From positions 1 to 64,000 of the forward strand of contig JAILBQ010000077.1 of NCBI GenBank assembly GCA_024680815.1: a DNA stretch of 64,000 nucleotides. The letters are read 5' to 3'. The stretch's first letter is position 1, and every line of letters begins with the position of its first letter. Shown here one piece after another: positions 62,241 to 64,000 of this stretch. The notes below the pieces were generated by a model. The model had not been told where the DNA came from, did no database searches, and was given only the letters and a program-made list of their open reading frames with translations. Source of the DNA: Lachnospiraceae bacterium. GTDB taxonomy: Bacteria > Bacillota > Clostridia > Lachnospirales > Lachnospiraceae. The position numbers and the translations under genes were made by a program.

Positions 62241-63992
62241 TCAGTCAGGCAGGGGAAAATAAGTCACAATCCTGCTTTCATCTATCCCCATGCCGGAAAG
62301 CTTTTCCCGAACCTCCCGTACAAGCTCCGCATTTGCAATGGCGATCACAACCTGCTCGAAATCCGCCGCGGCGAGCTCTTCCGCCGGGTGAACCTCAAAC
62401 CCCAGCCTGCGTGCTTTCTCCGGATTTTTATCAACCCACAGCACGACCTCCCGCTCAGGGTCAATATGCAGGGCCCGGACAAGCCGTTTTCCGTACTTTC
62501 CGGCGCCGTAAACCGCGATCCTTTTCTTAAGGCGTCCCGGGTCAAAGCCTCTTAATGACAGGGCCGGGTCGATTCCGCCGTGGGCGGTCCAATAGGCCTC
62601 GCGCCCGGCCTCGACTGCCGCGTCCCCGACGGAAGCAAGATACAGGTAATGCTCCCGAAGTCTTTTTTCCTCCGGCCGCAGTCTGTTTAAGGAAAGCTCC
62701 AGTCTCCTCTTCGGATAAAAGCAGGAAACCGGCTCCAGATCCCGGATGAGATAGAGGTTTTTAATATCCTCTGCCGTAAGACGCGGGGCATACTTTGCCA
62801 CATCTCCCCCCAGCGCTGCTTCCCCGTAGGGCATATCGCCGATAAAATCCGCCAGATCCGGATCCACGGGGCCGGAAAGATATTTCATGTAAAAAAACGA
62901 CAGGGCGAGGGCCTCTCCGGAACCCCACCGCTCCTGAGGTGCATCACAGGCACACGCATATTCCTTCGCGCCCGCATGTATCTGACTCAATCCGTACTCC
63001 ACCGCCTCCAGAGACTCTTCATTAAGAACGGGACAGATCCTGCCGTCGTCGCCCTTTCTGTATCCGATAGTCCTCCCGTGAGGCGCCGAAAAGAAAAGCT
63101 CTATCACCCACTGCCAGGGAAAATCGCAGGGCAGACAGGTATAAAAGCGGCAGGAGGGAGTGGAAAAATCCGCATCCAGATGATAGAAGAAATTAGTAAC
63201 GGATACGTCGGCAAGCTCCTTAAGAAGAGCGGAGAGACAGAGCTGGGAATACCCGCTGCCTATAAGCTCCACAAAGGCAAAATTTGAATCCGACACATCG
63301 ATGTTTTCCCGCAGATACTGAAGAAGAAGTTCCCGTTTCTCCCTGTTTTTCCGCGATACCGTTTCACACAGCTTTGTACTTTTCTGAAACAGGGGCACCA
63401 TTTCAAGAACCTCTTCCCGGGAAACCTTCTGCGACGGCTCCGAAAACCGCTCCGGAAAGACCTGCATAAGCTCCTCCGCCTCAAGCCCGAAAATCCGGGC
63501 CAATCCCGAGACGGTCAGACCGTCCAGATAAGACCAGTGAAAAAGCTGCTCCATATTCCAGAAACGTTCTGAAAATGCGGGAGCTCTCCAGGCCTGTCTG
63601 GAGCCATAAATATATTCCGTCCGGACGGAAAGCTTATATCTCTCAATCAGGCTGTCGGCAATCTCCTTCATCAGATACCCGTCCCGGGCGATAAAATAGA
63701 GCCTCTTTATTCCCTTTTTAAGAGCCTGGATGAGCACCCATTCCATGTAGGGCAGGATCAGGGGGCCGCAGAAAGAGACTCCGTACCTCCACGCCGCACT
63801 CTCCGGCTTAACCGGTCCGCCACCGGCTGAAACGGTATTCTCCACAGCCCTGAACATCCTCAGATTTGCCGCGGTTCCGATCCTCAGCTCCCTCTCCGCA
63901 TCAGAGGGATTTTGCTTCAGAGCTTCCAGCTCCACCGGAAGAAGAGCCTTCATCGGACAGGGTTCGGTTTGAATCCCCATGCTTTTCGGCAC
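62241..63992 (-). CDS. HAD-like/Rossmann two-domain protein, probably cut by the window edge
   Basis: At least 583 residues; the frame stays open to the window end, and an HAD N-terminal half with the DxDxT motif is missing, so the true start probably lies outside. The visible part has LYFIARDGYLMKEIAD, a motif of a HAD-related family common in clostridial polysaccharide loci, then a helical region, and a C-terminal NAD-type domain (RIAVYGAGKYGKRLVRAL, VVLWVDKNPEKA), which resembles the N-terminal part of sugar O-acetyltransferases and epimerases. It is followed by the cytidylyltransferase gene after 13 bp, so both belong to one operon. Function unknown. Confidence 0.65.
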   Translation of the reverse strand: MPKSMGIQTEPCPMKALLPVELEALKQNPSDAERELRIGTAANLRMFRAVENTVSAGGGPVKPESAAWRYGVSFCGPLILPYMEWVLIQALKKGIKRLYFIARDGYLMKEIADSLIERYKLSVRTEYIYGSRQAWRAPAFSERFWNMEQLFHWSYLDGLTVSGLARIFGLEAEELMQVFPERFSEPSQKVSREEVLEMVPLFQKSTKLCETVSRKNREKRELLLQYLRENIDVSDSNFAFVELIGSGYSQLCLSALLKELADVSVTNFFYHLDADFSTPSCRFYTCLPCDFPWQWVIELFFSAPHGRTIGYRKGDDGRICPVLNEESLEAVEYGLSQIHAGAKEYACACDAPQERWGSGEALALSFFYMKYLSGPVDPDLADFIGDMPYGEAALGGDVAKYAPRLTAEDIKNLYLIRDLEPVSCFYPKRRLELSLNRLRPEEKRLREHYLYLASVGDAAVEAGREAYWTAHGGIDPALSLRGFDPGRLKKRIAVYGAGKYGKRLVRALHIDPEREVVLWVDKNPEKARRLGFEVHPAEELAAADFEQVVIAIANAELVREVREKLSGMGIDESRIVTYFPLPD

Positions 63993-64000
63993 CCTGTCAT

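Overview
The window looks like a chromosomal segment of an anaerobic, butyrate-forming member of the Clostridia, most likely a Lachnospiraceae. The evidence is a thl-crt-hbd-bcd-etfB-etfA cluster in the gene order typical of that family, strong AAGGAG ribosome-binding sites, an S-box (SAM-I) leader on metK, a single-gene DnaE with PHP domain, and a long-form HPF. Most of the window is fairly GC-rich; positions about 500-2950 are clearly AT-richer and look accessory. No rRNA, tRNA, CRISPR array or complete insertion sequence was seen. From about 3.1 kb rightwards every gene except the HD-GYP gene is on the minus strand.

Layout, left to right. (1) 1-2990: an accessory patch with a RelE/ParE-like toxin-antitoxin pair, an Rpn/PD-(D/E)XK family gene, a small-protein/DUF4160 pair, a 168-bp direct repeat and three copies of a related hairpin. 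(2) 3097-9104: the butyryl-CoA pathway operon (acetyl-CoA to butyryl-CoA with electron-bifurcating Bcd-Etf). (3) 9145-10152: a cloverleaf-like inverted-repeat element, the hibernation factor hpf, and an intergenic region with a cluster of DnaA-box sequences. (4) 10153-13952: an SH3-NlpC/P60 secreted hydrolase and a GT-C-like membrane protein. (5) 14161-41238: a surface polysaccharide locus of about 27 kb and 20 genes. It has an initiating sugar transferase, six GT2/GT4/GT8 glycosyltransferases, a Wzx flippase, UDP-glucose dehydrogenase, a CDP-3,6-dideoxyhexose module (rfbF-rfbG-rfbH) fused transcriptionally to an aldolase/HAD-phosphatase/TPP-enzyme trio, three large GT-C or YfhO-type membrane proteins, a NeuA-like cytidylyltransferase and two SDR enzymes. 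(6) 41244-46553: trmH-type methyltransferase, pfkA, dnaE. (7) 46561-50533: metK with SAM riboswitch, a divergent HD-GYP gene, murA. (8) 50685-60231: a tail-anchored acidic protein, then an ileS-glgP-hydratase-alarmone synthetase operon. (9) 60302-64000: start of another surface-polymer-like locus (multidomain cytidylyltransferase and a HAD/Rossmann protein cut by the window edge).

How the genes work together. The butyrate operon reduces acetyl-CoA units and regenerates NAD and ferredoxin. The polysaccharide genes overlap by 1-14 bp almost throughout, so they look translationally coupled, with clear internal promoters before rfbF and probably before ugd. The most interesting part is the rfbFGH-aldolase-HAD-TPP cassette: RfbFGH should provide CDP-4-keto-3,6-dideoxyglucose (the partner reductase is not in the window), and the TPP enzyme could add an acyl branch to that 4-keto sugar in the manner of YerE, with the aldolase and phosphatase providing or processing an unusual donor. 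This is inference and would be a candidate route to a branched 3,6-dideoxy sugar in a Gram-positive surface polymer.
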